Positions 62,650 to 64,000 of a DNA stretch of 64,000 bases are shown here, piece by piece (position 1 is the stretch's first letter; every line of letters starts with the position of its first letter). The notes below the pieces were generated by a model. It did no database searches, had not been told where the DNA came from, and saw only the letters and a program-made list of their open reading frames with translations. The stretch spans positions 8,064,245 through 8,128,244 of the forward strand of contig OX031066.1 of assembly GCA_943736015.1 (NCBI GenBank), given 5' to 3'. The stretch is from Tridacna crocea. Lineage: Eukaryota; Mollusca; Bivalvia; Cardiida; Cardiidae. Both the position numbers and the translations under genes were made by a program.

Positions 62650-64000
62650 CAATAAACGTTCAGGAAAGATATAGAATTGTAAGTAATTTATTGGGCAAGG
62701 ATTAAAAAAATGGTGACCATAACTTAGGCTCATTTATTTTAGTGCTTTCTTTTCTTCTTGTCTAAATACTTACTGGCTTATAGTACATGTAAGCTTAATA
62801 AACATGCACTTAAATCGGCCAATCGATATCCAGATCGAAAGTTTACTCTATTGAATTTTGTTTTGTTCATGTTATTTTTTCCCCTCCAAACCAATGTTTC
62901 CTTGTAAAAGTTTGGATTTAAGACGTCAGAAACATGGTTACATTGCATTTGAAGCTATACAAATATATAAAAAAATGTTAAACGCCGAAAATCCCTACGG
63001 TTGTTCTCCAGAAAAACAAATCGGTTTACGACAAGACAATTTCTGCTAGTTCCAACAATAACGGATTTTGACGAGGGACGACAGCGATTTATTCCACATG
63101 AATCAAAAAGTGCTGATCCTATTAATCTTTGTCACGATCACACAAAAGCTTTCATTGATCTTTCTTGCCTAGGCGCTCTCCTTATCCGTTTTTAATCATG
63201 GAGTTTTGTAAACAGTCTGAGTAAAAACATGGCAAATTCCCTTGGTCTTCTGAACTCTTGCCATTCGTGGCGCGGAATAAGTTGGAATTCAACAATTAAC
63301 TCTTTGTTGTCATCAAAAAAGGTTTCTTCTATAGAATAATCTTACTGATAGTTTTGGATGGACATTTAGAAGCACTGAACACACTTTTGCATATTTGAAT
63401 AGTTTGAAGTCAAAATACCAAGACAGGCAATTCTAATTAGAATCTTTGGTGCTGTGTTGGAGTCACCAACTACAAAATACATTCATATCTCTTACTTATT
63501 TTGTAATTCTACCAATTTCCTCGTGCTTATCATGTTCGTCGTAAACTGACATAGATTTTTTGCAACATAATGTCAACGTGCTCTTTAAAAGAAATGAATA
63601 GTTTACTTCTCTATTTTTACATGTATGTATAACGTATATGTATGACGAAATATGATGGCCATTGTATTATGTCATTAATTCAAAATTGGTATTCCACTGC
63701 AGTTCATTGTCATTTACAGGAACCAAATTTTAAAATCAAGCTGATTCGTTTACAAACACTTGTGGAAATCCTACCTCATTTTTTTAGCGTATAGGTCAAA
63801 ATGATATAGGTAGGATTAACTTCTTTCCGATATAGACATACGAGTATGTGCGTGTGTGTGTTTTTACATATGTGTATGGTTGTGGGTTACACATGTATAC
63901 GCTCCTAGGCTACTAAACGGAGCGAGATACTCTTTTTCAGACCGTGAAACTCCAAAGATTGACTGGTCTGTTTATGAATCTATACTTTCCGGTACAGTAA
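62650..64000. other. No recognised feature
   Basis: A/T-rich to the end of the window. Short frames near 62,858-63,195 have no recognisable domain. A short (TG)n run lies near 63,850. Confidence 0.4.

Overview
This is a gene-poor, A/T-rich stretch of an animal nuclear genome that is almost entirely transposons, palindromic repeats and microsatellites. The mix suggests a bivalve mollusc, probably a heterodont clam or a relative. The reasons are short perfect palindromes around a GCGCAGTCCGCGCAGGCTGA-type core, a Gmr1-like Ty3/gypsy element, a bivalve-type LINE tail and an ISL2EU-type DNA transposon with introns. The organism is an inference. No intact host gene was recognised. Two unassigned exon-like reading frames (23.88-24.10 kb and 27.16-27.48 kb, both minus strand) are the best host-gene candidates.

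Layout. 1-15 kb: small fold-back repeats, including about ten copies of a ~225 bp hairpin family called LT1 here (ends TTAACCC, centre AGAAAATGCTGGTAACCAGC), short solo palindromes, and TC/GA microsatellites. 15,157-20,283: a 5,127 bp fold-back element with long inverted ends (TGTTGGACCGAACTATGGGG) and a 6 bp target duplication AGGGTA. It is inserted inside an LT1 copy and contains amplified internal units and (GAT)n/(ATC)n arms. 20.5-37 kb: more LT1 copies, solo palindromes, a dispersed duplication shared with 8.3 kb, the two exon-like frames and long unassigned stretches. 37,415-43,667: a complete 6,253 bp LTR retrotransposon on the minus strand with two 561 bp LTRs (three differences), a tRNA-Pro primer-binding site and a polypurine tract. 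Its gag-pol has integrase before reverse transcriptase, as in Gmr1-type elements. A frameshifting deletion in the reverse transcriptase breaks it. 45-45.7 kb: the 3' end of a LINE.

48,237-59,772: an 11,536 bp DNA transposon. Its 247 bp terminal inverted repeats are base-for-base identical and consist largely of palindromic ~21 bp units (ACGTGCGCACGT core). It carries two convergent, intron-containing genes. The left one is a THAP-domain DDE transposase. The right one, on the minus strand, is a SWIM zinc-finger plus YqaJ-type nuclease protein. A CCAAT box sits just inside each terminal array. Together these are the gene pair of the ISL2EU (IS4EU) superfamily. Both genes carry stops and frameshifts, and at least fourteen LT1-type repeats lie between and within them, so this copy is non-coding today although its ends look pristine.

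59.8-64 kb: a small fold-back repeat, then the C-terminal end of a Tigger/pogo-like transposase. The latter is flanked by two direct and two inverted copies of CCTATTATCGACACC, which are probable transposase-binding ends.
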